This document shows, piece by piece, positions 40,670 through 50,185 of a stretch of 64,000 bases of DNA (its first letter is position 1; every line of letters begins with the position of its first letter). Made by a program: the position numbers and the translations under genes. The notes below the pieces were generated by a model, which did no database searches, was not told where the DNA came from, and saw nothing but the letters and a program-made list of their open reading frames with translations. The DNA is from Pseudoduganella plicata (GTDB lineage: Bacteria > Pseudomonadota > Gammaproteobacteria > Burkholderiales > Burkholderiaceae_D), in contig NZ_CP038026.1 in NCBI RefSeq assembly GCF_004421005.1, positions 3,224,001 through 3,288,000 of the forward strand. The letters run 5' to 3'.

Positions 40670-41782
40670 TTATTTTCTCAGCACGTCGCCGGCATGGCTG
40701 ACAAGGGTCGCCCGGATGATCTCGTCCTCGCGGTCGATCGTCAGCTTGTCCTCCTTGTCGAGGATGAGTTTGAGGAAGTCGAGCACATTGCGCGCATACA
40801 GCGCCGACGCGTCGGCCGCCACGTGGCAGGCCAGGTTAGGTTCGCCAACGATATGCACGCCGTGTCTGACGACGGTTTTATTCAGCTCGGACAGCGGGCA
40901 GTTGCCGCCCTGCTCGACGGCCAGGTCGACGATGACGGAGCCGGGCTTCATCGCCTTGACCGTTTCTTCCCCGATCAGCACGGGCGCGGGGCGGCCGGGG
41001 ATCAGCGCGGTGGTGATGACGATGTCCGCCAGTTTGGCCCGTTCGTGGACCAGTTCGGCCTGGCGGCGCATCCAGTCGGCCGGCATCGGCCGGGCGTAGC
41101 CGCCCACACCCTGCGCGATCTCCCGTTCCTCGTCGGTCAGGAACGGCACGTCGATGAATCTGGCGCCCAGCGATTCGACCTGCTCCTTCACGGGTGGCCG
41201 CACATCGGACGCCTCGATGACGGCGCCCAGGCGCTTGGCCGTGGCGATGGCCTGCAGGCCGGCGACGCCGACACCCATGATCAATACGCGCGCCGCCTTG
41301 ACGGTGCCGGCGGCCGTCATCAGCATCGGCATGAAGCGCTGATACGTGTTGGCGGCCACCATGACGGCCTTGTAGCCGGCGATATTGGCCTGGGACGACA
41401 GCACGTCCATCGACTGGGCGCGCGTGATGCGCGGCACCGCTTCGAGCGCAAAGGCGGACAGGCCGCTGGCGGCCATGGCCGCCGTGTTGTCCGCATCGAA
41501 CGGGTTGAGCATGCCGATCAGGACGGCGCCCTGGCGCATCTGCGTGCGCTCGTCGGCATCTGGCGCGCGCACCTTCAGCACGATCTCGGCGCCCAGCGCC
41601 TCCACCGCGCCGACGATGGACGCGCCGGCGACCACGAACGCGTCGTCCGGGATCGACGCCTGCGCGCCGGCGCCGGCCTGGACGACTACCTGATGCTTTG
41701 CTGCGAGCTTTTTGACTGTCTCGGGCGTTGCCGCCACCCGGGTCTCCCCCGGCCGCGTTTCGGCCGGAATCCCTATTCTCAT
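40670..41782 (-). CDS. pntAa: NAD(P) transhydrogenase subunit alpha part 1 (NAD-binding)
   Basis: A 370-residue soluble subunit of the alanine dehydrogenase/PNT family. It begins MRIGIPAETRPGETRVAATP and carries the RDQSMDVLSSQANIAGY-like helix (ITRAQSMDVLSSQANIAGYK) and the NAD site VLIMGVGVAGLQAIATAKRL. It completes the three-subunit form of the proton-pumping transhydrogenase. The 263-base gap upstream, shared with the divergent NUDIX gene, should hold the operon promoter. Confidence 0.95.
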   Translation of the reverse strand: MRIGIPAETRPGETRVAATPETVKKLAAKHQVVVQAGAGAQASIPDDAFVVAGASIVGAVEALGAEIVLKVRAPDADERTQMRQGAVLIGMLNPFDADNTAAMAASGLSAFALEAVPRITRAQSMDVLSSQANIAGYKAVMVAANTYQRFMPMLMTAAGTVKAARVLIMGVGVAGLQAIATAKRLGAVIEASDVRPPVKEQVESLGARFIDVPFLTDEEREIAQGVGGYARPMPADWMRRQAELVHERAKLADIVITTALIPGRPAPVLIGEETVKAMKPGSVIVDLAVEQGGNCPLSELNKTVVRHGVHIVGEPNLACHVAADASALYARNVLDFLKLILDKEDKLTIDREDEIIRATLVSHAGDVLRK

Positions 41783-42045
41783 GAGTGCCTCCAGATTTGC
41801 GAAAAAACTGGTGGAACCCGCAGACGCACAAGCCCATGGCAGCGGCCATGGTACTGCCGCTCATTGCGGTGGTGCGGCGCTCCCTGACTCAATCTAACAC
41901 GGATTTATCCGGTGTTAATGTTTTTGGTATTGCAACTTTTAGCAGGTTTCCACTAGTACGGGGAGTGCGACCCGGGCTGTCACCGACCCGTCACATGTTG
42001 AAACGCGGAACAGGCTAAAATACCGGCTCTCTCAAGGATGACTAC

Positions 42046-42525
42046 ATGCCGCGTACCTGGAAACCCAATGTGACCGTTGCCGCCGTGATCGAGCGGGATG
42101 GCAAGTTTCTGCTGATTGAAGAAGAAACCAGCGACGGCATCCGCCTGAACCAGCCTGCGGGCCACCTCGATCCCCACGAATCGCTGGAGGAAGCCGTGAT
42201 CCGCGAAACGCTGGAGGAAACGGCGCACGAATTCACGCCCACCGCGCTGGTGGGGATGTACATGTCGCGCTACCGGTCGGCCCGCACGGGCGAGCTGGTG
42301 ACGTATCTGCGCTTTGCGTTTTGCGGCGTCGTGGGCCAGGAACTGGACCGCCCGCTGGACGAGGGCATCCTGCGCACAATGTGGCTTACACGCGACGAAA
42401 TTGCCGCGTGCCGCGAGCGTCACCGCAGTCCGCTGCTGCTGACCTGCGTCGATGAATACCTGGCGGGCAAGCGCGCGCCCTTGGCCCTGCTGCACACCCA
42501 CTCTTCCGTCTACGAAGAGCTTTGA
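42046..42525 (+). CDS. NUDIX hydrolase (NudJ-like phosphatase)
   Basis: A 159-residue NUDIX protein. The box reads G-H-L-D-P-H-E, then SLEEAVIRETLEETAHE, with Ala where the consensus has the last Gly. The N-terminus WKPNVTVAAVIERDGKFLLI and position directly before mnmA match the NudJ-type enzymes that sit upstream of mnmA in many proteobacteria, where NudJ dephosphorylates thiamine pyrophosphate and nucleoside phosphates. The substrate is inferred from that context. It lies 19 bases before mnmA and is probably cotranscribed. Confidence 0.9.
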   Translation: MPRTWKPNVTVAAVIERDGKFLLIEEETSDGIRLNQPAGHLDPHESLEEAVIRETLEETAHEFTPTALVGMYMSRYRSARTGELVTYLRFAFCGVVGQELDRPLDEGILRTMWLTRDEIAACRERHRSPLLLTCVDEYLAGKRAPLALLHTHSSVYEEL

Positions 42526-42544
42526 GTACTGACTGGAATAAGCA

Positions 42545-43660
42545 ATGAGCAAGAAAAAAGTCGTGATCGGCATGTCCGGCGGCGTGGACTCCTCGGTCGC
42601 GGCATGGCTGCTGAAGGAACAGGGCTATGAAGTCATCGGCCTGTTCATGAAGAACTGGGAAGACGACGACGATTCCGAATACTGCTCCACGCGCCAGGAC
42701 TGGATCGACGCGGCCAGCGTGGCCGACGTGATCGGCGTGGACATCGAGGCCGTCAACTTCTCCGCCGAATACAAGGACCGCGTGTTCGCGGAATTCCTGC
42801 GCGAATACCAGGCAGGCCGCACGCCCAACCCGGACGTGCTGTGCAACGCCGAGATCAAGTTCAAGGCATTCCTCGACCATGCGATGCACCTGGGCGCCGA
42901 CCTGATCGCCACGGGCCATTACGCGCGCGTGCGCCAGAACGAAAGCAATGGCCGCTTCGAACTGCTCAAGGCGCTGGACCATACCAAGGACCAGAGCTAC
43001 TTCCTGCACCGCCTGAACCAGGCGCAGTTGTCGAAAACCCTGTTCCCGCTGGGCGAGATCCCGAAAACGGAAGTGCGCCGCATTGCCGAAGAGCTGAAGC
43101 TGCCGAATGCGGCCAAGAAGGATTCGACCGGCATCTGCTTCATCGGCGAGCGCCCGTTCCGCGAATTCCTGAACCGCTACCTGTCCTATAAACCGGGGCC
43201 GATGAAGACGCCGGACGGCAAGGTCGTGGGCGAGCACGTGGGCCTGTCGTTCTACACCCTCGGCCAGCGCAAGGGCATCGGCATCGGCGGCGTCAAGACG
43301 TACCAGAACGCCGACGGCAGCAGCGACGCATGGTACGTGGCGCGCAAGGACGTGGCGAACAATACGCTGTGGGTGGTGCAGGGCCACGATCATCCGTGGC
43401 TGCTGTCGTCGACGCTGGCGGCCGACCAGGCCAGCTGGATCGCCGGTGTGCCGCCGGATGCCGCCCGCATCGCCGCCAAGACGCGCTATCGCCAGGCCGA
43501 CGTCGTGTGCGACGTGACGCCGCAGGGCGACGGCAGTTTCAACCTCGGGTTCGTCGACGCGCAGTGGGCCGTCACGCCGGGCCAGTCGGCCGTGCTGTAC
43601 GACGGCGACGTCTGCCTCGGCGGCGGCATTATCGCCGGTTCAGGCTTGGTCGCCGGCTGA
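42545..43660 (+). CDS. mnmA: tRNA-specific 2-thiouridylase MnmA
   Basis: MnmA thiolates U34 in tRNAs for Lys, Glu and Gln. The 371-residue protein has the PP-loop [20 protein letters not shown] at residues 9-28, [11 protein letters not shown], the catalytic Cys in [13 protein letters not shown] and the second Cys in [13 protein letters not shown]. Length is normal. Its last 21 bases overlap the 3' end of the convergent receiver-domain gene, so the two transcripts are mutually antisense at their ends. Confidence 0.97.
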   Translation: MSKKKVVIGMSGGVDSSVAAWLLKEQGYEVIGLFMKNWEDDDDSEYCSTRQDWIDAASVADVIGVDIEAVNFSAEYKDRVFAEFLREYQAGRTPNPDVLCNAEIKFKAFLDHAMHLGADLIATGHYARVRQNESNGRFELLKALDHTKDQSYFLHRLNQAQLSKTLFPLGEIPKTEVRRIAEELKLPNAAKKDSTGICFIGERPFREFLNRYLSYKPGPMKTPDGKVVGEHVGLSFYTLGQRKGIGIGGVKTYQNADGSSDAWYVARKDVANNTLWVVQGHDHPWLLSSTLAADQASWIAGVPPDAARIAAKTRYRQADVVCDVTPQGDGSFNLGFVDAQWAVTPGQSAVLYDGDVCLGGGIIAGSGLVAG

Positions 43661-44080
43661 CGGTGCCGCGGGCGGCTGCGCCGCCTGCGCTTCGGCCAGC
43701 GCTTTTCGCTGCCGGTTGACCATCGCGATCACGGTATTGCGGATGGTTTTCAGGACCGTGTCGGCATTGAACGGCTTGACGATAAAACCGTTGATGCCCA
43801 TCGCGTGGGCCCGCTGCACGGTGTCCGCGTCGAATTCGCTGGAGACCATGAACATCAGCGATTTCGGATAATTACGCCGCATCTCCTCCGCGCCCTTGAT
43901 GTCCGCCTCGATCGCGTCGCGGGCGATGCAGATGATCTGCGGGTGGTGCTTGATCAGCAGGACGGTACCGCTGGCGCACGTATGCGCCTGGCCGACCACG
44001 TCGTAGCTGCCGTCCTGCAGCACCGTTTGGAGGAGGCCGCGCGCCACCGCGCTGCTGTCGATAATCACTGCCTTGAGCAT
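43640..44080 (-). CDS. Response regulator-like receiver protein with atypical phosphorylation site
   Basis: A 146-residue stand-alone receiver-like protein. The fold is clear: [20 protein letters not shown] at the N-terminus, the switch residues in LMFMVSSEF and the conserved Lys in [16 protein letters not shown]. The acidic pair after strand 1 is reduced to D-S. At the phosphoacceptor position after strand 3 ([12 protein letters not shown]) the Asp is replaced by Ala or displaced by two residues. It may work without phosphorylation or by protein contact. The C-terminal 25 residues are an Ala/Gln/Pro tail. No partner kinase is adjacent. Confidence 0.8.
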   Translation of the reverse strand: MLKAVIIDSSAVARGLLQTVLQDGSYDVVGQAHTCASGTVLLIKHHPQIICIARDAIEADIKGAEEMRRNYPKSLMFMVSSEFDADTVQRAHAMGINGFIVKPFNADTVLKTIRNTVIAMVNRQRKALAEAQAAQPPAAPSAGDQA

Positions 44081-44103
44081 TGTTCAGTTCCTGTTGTGTG
44101 CGA

Positions 44104-44136
44104 GTTCAGCTCCGGGTTCAGCTCCGGGTTCAGCTC
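44104..44136. repeat. Short tandem repeat spanning the exonuclease stop codon
   Basis: The 12-base unit GTTCAGCTCCGG occurs twice in full plus nine bases of a third copy. The TGA stop of the exonuclease gene (44130-44132) lies in the partial copy, so the repeats duplicate the 3' end of the gene. Confidence 0.8.
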
Positions 44137-44942
44137 TTGTCCCATACAAGCATATTCCAGCTGACACCGACACGCACATCCGTTTTCAGTTGCACCAGCT
44201 GACGGGAAAGATACAACATATCCCGCTCCTTGCGCAGCGCCTCGCCCACCGTATCCTTCAGGATGCCGGCACCGGCCATGATGCCGTCCAGCGTACCGTA
44301 GGTGCGCAGCAGGCGCGCCGCCGTCTTCAGTCCCACTTTCGACACGCCCGGCACACTGTCGGTCGCATCGCCCATCAGCGCCAGCAGGTCCGGCAGCTGC
44401 GCCGGCGGCACGCCCCATTTGTTCTCCACCCACGCCGCATCGTGCCACTCGCTGCGGAAGTGGTCCCACACGCGGGCGCCGTCGGCGATCAGGCAATGCA
44501 GGTCCTTGTCGGTACTGGCCACCACCGCCTCGCCGCGGTTTTCACTCAGCCAGCGCGTGACGACGGTGCCGATCACGTCGTCCGCCTCCACCTCCGCCAG
44601 CGACACGGGCCGCAGGCCGAACTTCTCCAATGTCGCGTAAAACCCCGGCAGCGCGGCGCGCAATGGCGACGGCATCGGCGCGCGCGACTCGCGGTACCCA
44701 CCGTACAGCGCATGGCGCCACGTAGTGCCACCGAAGTCGAACGCGGGCAGCACGTGCGTGGGCTCGTGGCCGTTGATCAGCGTGCGGAACGAGTTCAGCG
44801 CGTGACGCAGCGCGATCTCCGCCTTCAGGTCGGAATCGGGTTCCGGGCTGGCCTCGTACACGCGGCGTACGATGTTCAGGCCGTCGATGGCAAGCAGTCT
44901 ACCCATGGGAAACGATGGTGCGGGTGGTTCGGTGGCCGCCAT
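44130..44942 (-). CDS. 5'-3' exonuclease / flap endonuclease-like protein
   Basis: A 270-residue protein of the PolA-N/Xni family. Metal-binding Asp clusters are in LLAIDGLNIVRRVYE, LAEVEADDVIGTVV and VVASTDKDLHCLI, with the DNA-binding helix-hairpin-helix LMGDATDSVPGVSKVGLKTA. It would cut 5' flaps or RNA primers, as Xni/ExoIX-type proteins do. ATG at 44942 gives a 12-residue leader before MGRLLAIDG; the internal ATG at 44906 is the alternative. Short tandem repeats cover its stop codon. Confidence 0.85.
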   Translation of the reverse strand: MAATEPPAPSFPMGRLLAIDGLNIVRRVYEASPEPDSDLKAEIALRHALNSFRTLINGHEPTHVLPAFDFGGTTWRHALYGGYRESRAPMPSPLRAALPGFYATLEKFGLRPVSLAEVEADDVIGTVVTRWLSENRGEAVVASTDKDLHCLIADGARVWDHFRSEWHDAAWVENKWGVPPAQLPDLLALMGDATDSVPGVSKVGLKTAARLLRTYGTLDGIMAGAGILKDTVGEALRKERDMLYLSRQLVQLKTDVRVGVSWNMLVWDKS

Positions 44943-44985
44943 TTTACCGCAGCGGCCGTGGCCACCTTATTTCACTGTAGCAATT

Positions 44986-45669
44986 TCAACGCAGCAATTC
45001 ATACGGGCCGCCCTGCGCCAGCGCGCGTTGATATGCCGGGCGTGCGTGGATACGGTCGAGGAAGGACTTCAGTTTCGGGAAGCGCTCGTCGAGCCCGCCC
45101 CGCGCTGCCGCCGCTTCCAGCGGGAAGCTCATCTGGATATCGGCCGCCGAAAACGTGTCGCCGGCAAACCACGATCGCTCGCGCAGCTCCCCTTCCAGGT
45201 AAGCCAGGTGCTGGTTGATCTGTGGCTGGATATAGCTGCCCTTGACCTTTTGCGCGATGCCGCGGGCGATGGGCTTGACGAAAAACGGCGCAGGACCGCT
45301 CTCGACGCGGTCGAAAATCAGTTTCATCAGCAGCGGGGCCATCATCGAGCCCTCGGCGTAATGCAGGAAATAGGTCAGTCGCCGTTTTTCCGGCGTGCCC
45401 CGTTCGGGCTGCAATGCGCCGCGCCCTTCCCGCCCATCGTACTTGTCCAGAAGGTATTCGATGATCGCACCCGACTCGGCCACCTTGCATTCGCCGTCCA
45501 CGATCACGGGCGATTTGCCCAGCGGATGCACCCCTTTCAGCTCCGGCGGCGCCAGCATCGTTTTCGCATCGCGCTGGTAGCGCACCACTTCATAAGGCAG
45601 CCCCAGCTCTTCCAGCAGCCACAGCACGCGCTGCGAACGGGAATTGTTCAGGTGATGGACGACGATCAT
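44986..45669 (-). CDS. Glutathione S-transferase family protein
   Basis: A 227-residue GST. The N-terminal thioredoxin-like domain shows VHHLNNSRSQRVLWLLEELG with the likely catalytic Ser, PLGKSPVI and the glutathione-contact ESGAIIEYLL. The helical domain holds the WFAGDTFSAADIQMSFPLEA motif. No substrate can be assigned. It lies 43 bases upstream of the exonuclease gene on the same strand. Confidence 0.9.
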   Translation of the reverse strand: MIVVHHLNNSRSQRVLWLLEELGLPYEVVRYQRDAKTMLAPPELKGVHPLGKSPVIVDGECKVAESGAIIEYLLDKYDGREGRGALQPERGTPEKRRLTYFLHYAEGSMMAPLLMKLIFDRVESGPAPFFVKPIARGIAQKVKGSYIQPQINQHLAYLEGELRERSWFAGDTFSAADIQMSFPLEAAAARGGLDERFPKLKSFLDRIHARPAYQRALAQGGPYELLR

Positions 45670-45751
45670 GCACGTTCCTTCCGGTATCAGAGAGACGCAA
45701 GCTTAACATTTTCAGCGCCGTGTCCGACATCATGACTGCCCATGAGCGAAT

Positions 45752-45772
45752 GCGAATGATAACAATTCTTAT
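45752..45772. promoter_or_regulatory. Fur-box-like site upstream of the siderophore receptor
   Basis: GCGAATGATAACAATTCTTAT matches the Fur consensus over AATGATAA and ATT, with mismatches in the right half. It lies about 70 bases before the TonB-dependent receptor start, a plausible promoter position. Iron repression is inferred from this and from the receptor type. Confidence 0.7.
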
Positions 45773-45839
45773 TTACTTCAATGGACGACGTTGCTATGAT
45801 CGCCTTCTTTACACAAATTTACATTTGAAGAGAGCAAGA

Positions 45840-48170
45840 ATGGCACATATCAAGAGCCGCAGGCTGGCCCCGACCCGACTCCAGATGAGCACTGTGCTGG
45901 CAACGCTGATGCTGCCGGTGGTGGCGCAGGCCGGAGACGGCGCTCCTGCGGCCGATGAGGCGGCAGCAGCACGGCCGATCGAAGTCGTGGTCGGCGGCAG
46001 CAAGGTCAACGAATTCAAGGCCGACCGGGCCGGCTCGCTCAAATACACGGAAAAGCTGGTCGATACGCCGCAGACGCTGACCGTCATCAAGCGTGAGCTG
46101 ATCGAGCAGCAAGGCGCGCAGACGCTGACGGAAGCGCTGCGCAACACGCCGGGGGTGGGTGCATTCTTCCTGGGCGAGAACGGCAACACGAATACCGGCG
46201 ACGCCATCTTCATGCGCGGCTTCGATTCGTCAGGCAGCATCTATGTGGACGGTGTGCGCGACATCGGCTCGATCTCGCGCGACGTCTTCAACGTCGAACA
46301 GATCGACGTGCTGAAAGGCCCGGCCGGTACCGACAGCGGCCGCGGCTCGCCGACGGGCTCCATCAACATGAACTCCAAGCAGGCGCAGATGCAGGATGGG
46401 CTCTCGACCAGCGTCAAGGCCGGCAGCGGCAAGCAGAAACGCGCCACCGCCGACATCAATCGCGTGCTGAACGCGGAGAGCGGCACGGCGTTCCGCCTGA
46501 ACGTGATGGCGCAGGACAGCGGCAACGCGGCGCGCGACGTGGTGGAGAACAAGCGCTGGGGCGTGGCGCCGACGCTGGCCTTCGGCCTGAACGGCCCGAC
46601 CCGCCTGCACCTGTCGTACCTGCACGTCAAACAGAACAATATCCCCGACGGCGGCGTGCCGACGATCGGCCTGCCCGGCTATACCAGCCCGGACAGCACC
46701 AACAAGGACCCGGCCAAGCGCCGCCCGTACCTGACCAATGCGCCGATGGTCGACCCGCAAGGCTTCTATGGCGTGCTGACGGACCACGACGACGTGACGG
46801 CCGACATGGCAACCGTGCGCATCGAACACGACTTCTCGCCCACGCTGAAGCTGCAGAACACGGCCCGCTATGGCAAGACGAAGCAGGATTACCTGCTGAC
46901 GGCGTTCATGGGTTCGGCCGCCAACCTCGTGACCGAACCGCCGCTGGCGAATCCCGCCGATCCGGACACGTGGCGGATGAAGCGTACCAATCGCACCGTC
47001 AAGGACCAGGAAAACACCGTCATGACGAACCAGACAGTGCTGACGAGCGAATTCGCCACGGGCGAACTGCGTCACACGATGGTCGCCGGCCTGGAATTCA
47101 TCAGCGAGAAGCAGACCAGCGTCGGCTACGTTGGCCTGGGCACGCTGACGGAAACGTCCCTGTACCACCCGAATCCTGCGGTCCTGCCGTCGGATCTGCG
47201 CCCCGTGCGCAGTGGCGTGGGCAGCCGTGGTACCACCGACACGCAGGCCCTGTACGTGTTCGACACCGTCAAGATCGGCGAACGCTGGATGGTGCATGGC
47301 GGCGTGCGCGCCGACCACTACAACACGGACTTCTTTGGCACGACGCTGTCGACGGCCACGGCGCAGCCGCAACTGCCGGTGGGCACCGTCATGCCGACGA
47401 CGTTGAAGGCCAACGACACGCTGGTCAACGGCAAGCTGTCGGTGCTGTACAAGCCGACGCCGGACAGCAGCGTTTACGCCACCGTCGCCACGTCGCAGCA
47501 GCCGCCGGGTGGCTCGAACTTCAGCCTGTCCGCCTCGGCCAACAGCGCGTCGAACCCGAACTACGATCCGCAGAAGACGACGACGAAGGAAATCGGCACC
47601 AAGTGGGAGTTCTTCAAGCAGAAGCTGGCGCTGAACGCGGCGATCTACGACACCACCGTGCGCAACGAGATCGAACAGGATACGACCGATACGAGCGTCT
47701 ACTATCAGACCGGCAAGAAGAGCGTCAAAGGCATCGAGATCAGCGTCACGGGCGAGCTGGCGCGCAACTGGCTGGTCAGCGCGGGTTATACGCACATGAA
47801 GACGGAAGTCGAAAGCGGCAAGGTCATCACGGCTTCCGGCGTCAACCAGCTGTCGTACACGCCGAAAGACGCGTTCACCAGCTGGACGTCGTACACGCTG
47901 CCGTTCGGCCTGAAGATTGGCGGCGGCGCACGCTACCAGGGCAAGCTGATGCGCGGCACCGACGGCGCCGTCGGCACGCCGGCCTACGCCGAGAGCTACT
48001 GGGTCGCCGATGCGATGGCCGAATATGCGATCAACAAGAACATCGACCTGCGCCTGAACGTCTACAACCTGACGGACAAGGAATACGTCGCGGCAATCAA
48101 CAAGAGCGGCTACCGCTACACGCCAGGCCAGCCCCGTTCGGCCAGCGTGACGGCAACCTTCCGCTTCTGA
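45840..48170 (+). CDS. TonB-dependent siderophore receptor (Fiu/catecholate type)
   Basis: A 776-residue outer-membrane receptor. A basic n-region (MAHIKSRRLAPTR) and signal peptide end near VAQA. The plug domain includes VDTPQTLTVIKRELIEQQGA, DAIFMRGFDSSGSIYVDGVR and VEQIDVLKGPAGTDSGRGSP. The 22-stranded barrel ends in an aromatic residue (SASVTATFRF), as is usual for outer-membrane proteins. It most resembles Fiu-type receptors for catecholate or monomeric siderophores, but the ligand is not certain. The ATG at 45840 follows AGAGCAAGA. A Fur-box-like site precedes it and a terminator follows at 48215. Confidence 0.92.
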   Translation: MAHIKSRRLAPTRLQMSTVLATLMLPVVAQAGDGAPAADEAAAARPIEVVVGGSKVNEFKADRAGSLKYTEKLVDTPQTLTVIKRELIEQQGAQTLTEALRNTPGVGAFFLGENGNTNTGDAIFMRGFDSSGSIYVDGVRDIGSISRDVFNVEQIDVLKGPAGTDSGRGSPTGSINMNSKQAQMQDGLSTSVKAGSGKQKRATADINRVLNAESGTAFRLNVMAQDSGNAARDVVENKRWGVAPTLAFGLNGPTRLHLSYLHVKQNNIPDGGVPTIGLPGYTSPDSTNKDPAKRRPYLTNAPMVDPQGFYGVLTDHDDVTADMATVRIEHDFSPTLKLQNTARYGKTKQDYLLTAFMGSAANLVTEPPLANPADPDTWRMKRTNRTVKDQENTVMTNQTVLTSEFATGELRHTMVAGLEFISEKQTSVGYVGLGTLTETSLYHPNPAVLPSDLRPVRSGVGSRGTTDTQALYVFDTVKIGERWMVHGGVRADHYNTDFFGTTLSTATAQPQLPVGTVMPTTLKANDTLVNGKLSVLYKPTPDSSVYATVATSQQPPGGSNFSLSASANSASNPNYDPQKTTTKEIGTKWEFFKQKLALNAAIYDTTVRNEIEQDTTDTSVYYQTGKKSVKGIEISVTGELARNWLVSAGYTHMKTEVESGKVITASGVNQLSYTPKDAFTSWTSYTLPFGLKIGGGARYQGKLMRGTDGAVGTPAYAESYWVADAMAEYAINKNIDLRLNVYNLTDKEYVAAINKSGYRYTPGQPRSASVTATFRF

Positions 48171-48214
48171 CGCCTTTGTAAGAACCTCCCGAGACGCAAG
48201 TCTCCTTCAGTTTG

Positions 48215-48241
48215 CGCCACCGCTTGCGGTGGCGTTTTTTT
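48215..48241 (+). terminator. Rho-independent terminator after the siderophore receptor
   Basis: The arms CGCCACCGC and GCGGTGGCG with a 2-base loop are followed by seven T residues, 45 bases after the receptor stop. Confidence 0.92.
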
Positions 48242-48267
48242 GGCCTCGTTGGCGCTATCATCGCTTC

Positions 48268-48639
48268 ATGAAGACGAGAACCCGTTACCGCCTGGCGCTG
48301 TATGGTGCCGAGCTGCTGCTCATCGCCGCGCTGGCCGGCGCGCTCGCCGCCTGGCCTCAGGCAGAGCCGCTCTCGCTGTCGATCGGCGCGCTGCTGCTGC
48401 ACCTGACGACCAGCATCGGCATGTGGCCCTTCGAGTTCCGGTATTCAGCGATTCCCCCGTCGGATCATGTGTTCGGCGTGCGCCTGACGCACCTGTTCAC
48501 GGCACTGATCGCGCTGGGATTCCTGGCGATGTTATCGTGGATCGTCGCGCCATCGCAGAAGGCGTGGGTGACAGGACTGGTGCTGATCGCACTGGCGGTG
48601 GAGGGATTGGTCTTGCATGCGGCCGGCCGGGCGGCGTAA
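48268..48639 (+). CDS. Small integral membrane protein, unknown function
   Basis: A 123-residue protein with four hydrophobic stretches: ALYGAELLLIAALAGALAAW, then LSIGALLLHLTTSIGMWPF, then THLFTALIALGFLAMLSWIV and WVTGLVLIALAVEGLVLHAA. I recognise no family motif. The ATG at 48268 (MKTRTRYRL) places positive residues before helix 1, consistent with an N-in orientation. It lies 27 bases after the receptor terminator. Confidence 0.65.
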   Translation: MKTRTRYRLALYGAELLLIAALAGALAAWPQAEPLSLSIGALLLHLTTSIGMWPFEFRYSAIPPSDHVFGVRLTHLFTALIALGFLAMLSWIVAPSQKAWVTGLVLIALAVEGLVLHAAGRAA

Positions 48640-48653
48640 GTCGCCGCTTACAT

Positions 48654-48760
48654 CGCGCGGCGACAGGCCATTTGGACAAGACACGTGCCGCAGCTGGCTT
48701 GCGACTTGAACAGCTTCGCCAGTCTGTCCTGGTTGAAGCCGCGCCTGGACAGACGATACG
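48654..48760 (-). pseudogene. Decayed duplicate of the DUF6587 gene 3' half
   Basis: Bases 48687-48753 align with 50291-50356 inside the intact gene next to feoB; on the minus strand both encode an SRRGFNQ-x-x-x-AKLF-x-x-QASCG segment. The copy lacks the N-terminal membrane helix and the Cys cluster, and it runs into an unrelated short tail ending at TAA. The HEAT-repeat gene lies between the two copies, so an insertion or tandem duplication has rearranged this spot. Confidence 0.7.
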
Positions 48761-48775
48761 GGGTAGGTGTCGATA

Positions 48776-50160
48776 TCAGCTGCCCGCGCCTGCAGCAATC
48801 AGCCCACGAATCACCTCATCCGCCCCATCCGGCAGCGGATGCGCGAACCCTGACGCCACGACGCGCTTTTCCGGCTCCTGACCGGCCATCCATTGCACCA
48901 GCCCGCACACCAGGACACTTTCAGGCGCCTGCTGCGCCGCAGCTCGAAGTGCCGCCATTACTGGCCAGTGCAGCCGGACAAAGGAATGCAGCAAACGCGG
49001 ATCACGCGCCCGCTCCAGCAATCGCGCGACCGTATCGAACGGCACAAATGCCCCATGCCGGGTAACGGCCGCGAATGCGATCCGGCGCACCGTCGCATCG
49101 CTATCCCCCAGCGCCGCCAGTGCGATGGCATCCTTGTCCTCCGGCGCGGCGCGCAACAGTGCCGCCAAGGCCACACCACGTACCGTCGCGTATGGGCTCA
49201 TGGCCGACTGGCGGAACAACGTTGCATCTTCCTGTCCGGACAGAGCGGCCAACGCCACGATGGCGATGCGCTGTTGCGAAACGTTCGGCTGCCCCTCGGC
49301 GAGCAGCGTTCGATAGAACTGACACCGGTCGAAACCCTGTGGTGCCAGATAGGCGCCCGCAACGGCACGGGGCTGCATTGTTGGATCGAGCAATGCGCCC
49401 AGCGCCAGCTGGTCCTTCGCGGCATCGCGCCCCCCGGCCAGTGCGACGCGCAGCGCCTCCGCCCGGACCAACGGATACGCTGAACGCAACGCCAATGCAT
49501 GGAGCTCCTGCCGTGGCCCCGACGGCAATGTCGCGCACAGCTCCATGGCGCGGCCCGCCAGGACATTATCGGTGCGGCCCTGCAGGATCCCACGAATCAA
49601 CGCCGCTGTATCGAAGTCCGGTTGTTGTATCAGCAGCTCGAAACAAGCACGCCGGACGTGGGCATCGGCATGCGCGACGCCAGACATGACTGCGCCCGAA
49701 TTCGCCTTCATCAATGCCGCGCCGAAGACGCCAATCCAGTCGCTGTGGTCCGTCCGGCTCTTGTGCAACAGCCCCTGGATGGCGGGAAGAATCGTTAGAA
49801 GTCGCGGTACCGTATCGGGCTCCACGAGCGATAGCAGCGAAGACCGGGCTACCGTGCGCACCTCCGGCACCAGTCGTTCAAACGCTCCGCGATACCGGCC
49901 AGGTTTTCCCGGCTGCCGATTTCGATACACCGTTCGATCGCCGCCTGCCGCACATAGCCGCAATAGTCACGCAACGCGACGGTCAACGCTCTGGCGTCTG
50001 TCGTGAGACGGATTTTGAAGAGGTATCTGTCCAGATACTCGACGCCGGACATCTCGTCAGGCGTTCTGACGGCGGGAGAAGACGCGGGCACGATCGGTGA
50101 AACTTGCGCTTTCGCAGAACCGCGCAGGCGCAAGCGGCGCAGCCAGTCCAGGAAGTTCAT
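48776..50160 (-). pseudogene. HEAT-repeat protein gene, one-base frameshift
   Basis: Two overlapping frames together encode about 460 residues of HEAT-like helical repeats. Frame 1 (from 50160) runs MNFLDWLRRL...YVRQAAIERCIEIGSRENLAGIAERLNDW and then hits a stop. Frame 2 continues VPEVRTVARSSLLSLVEPD, then repeats such as VRRACFELLIQQPD and VRRIAFAAVTRHGAF. One missing G near 49872 (TGGTGCC instead of TGGGTGCC) would join them. The function is unknown; HEAT proteins are scaffolds. It lies 25 bases after the DUF6587 gene and may ride on the feo transcript. Confidence 0.72.
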
Positions 50161-50185
50161 GCAGTCGGATCTGGCGCCGAGAGCC

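Noticed and set aside
41783..42045. Riboswitch or small RNA in the pntA/NUDIX gap
   Set aside because: The gap is 263 bases and contains a few short inverted repeats, but I could not recognise any known RNA fold.
44104..44136. CRISPR-like direct repeats
   Set aside because: The units are 12 bases, directly adjacent without spacers, and include a gene's stop codon.
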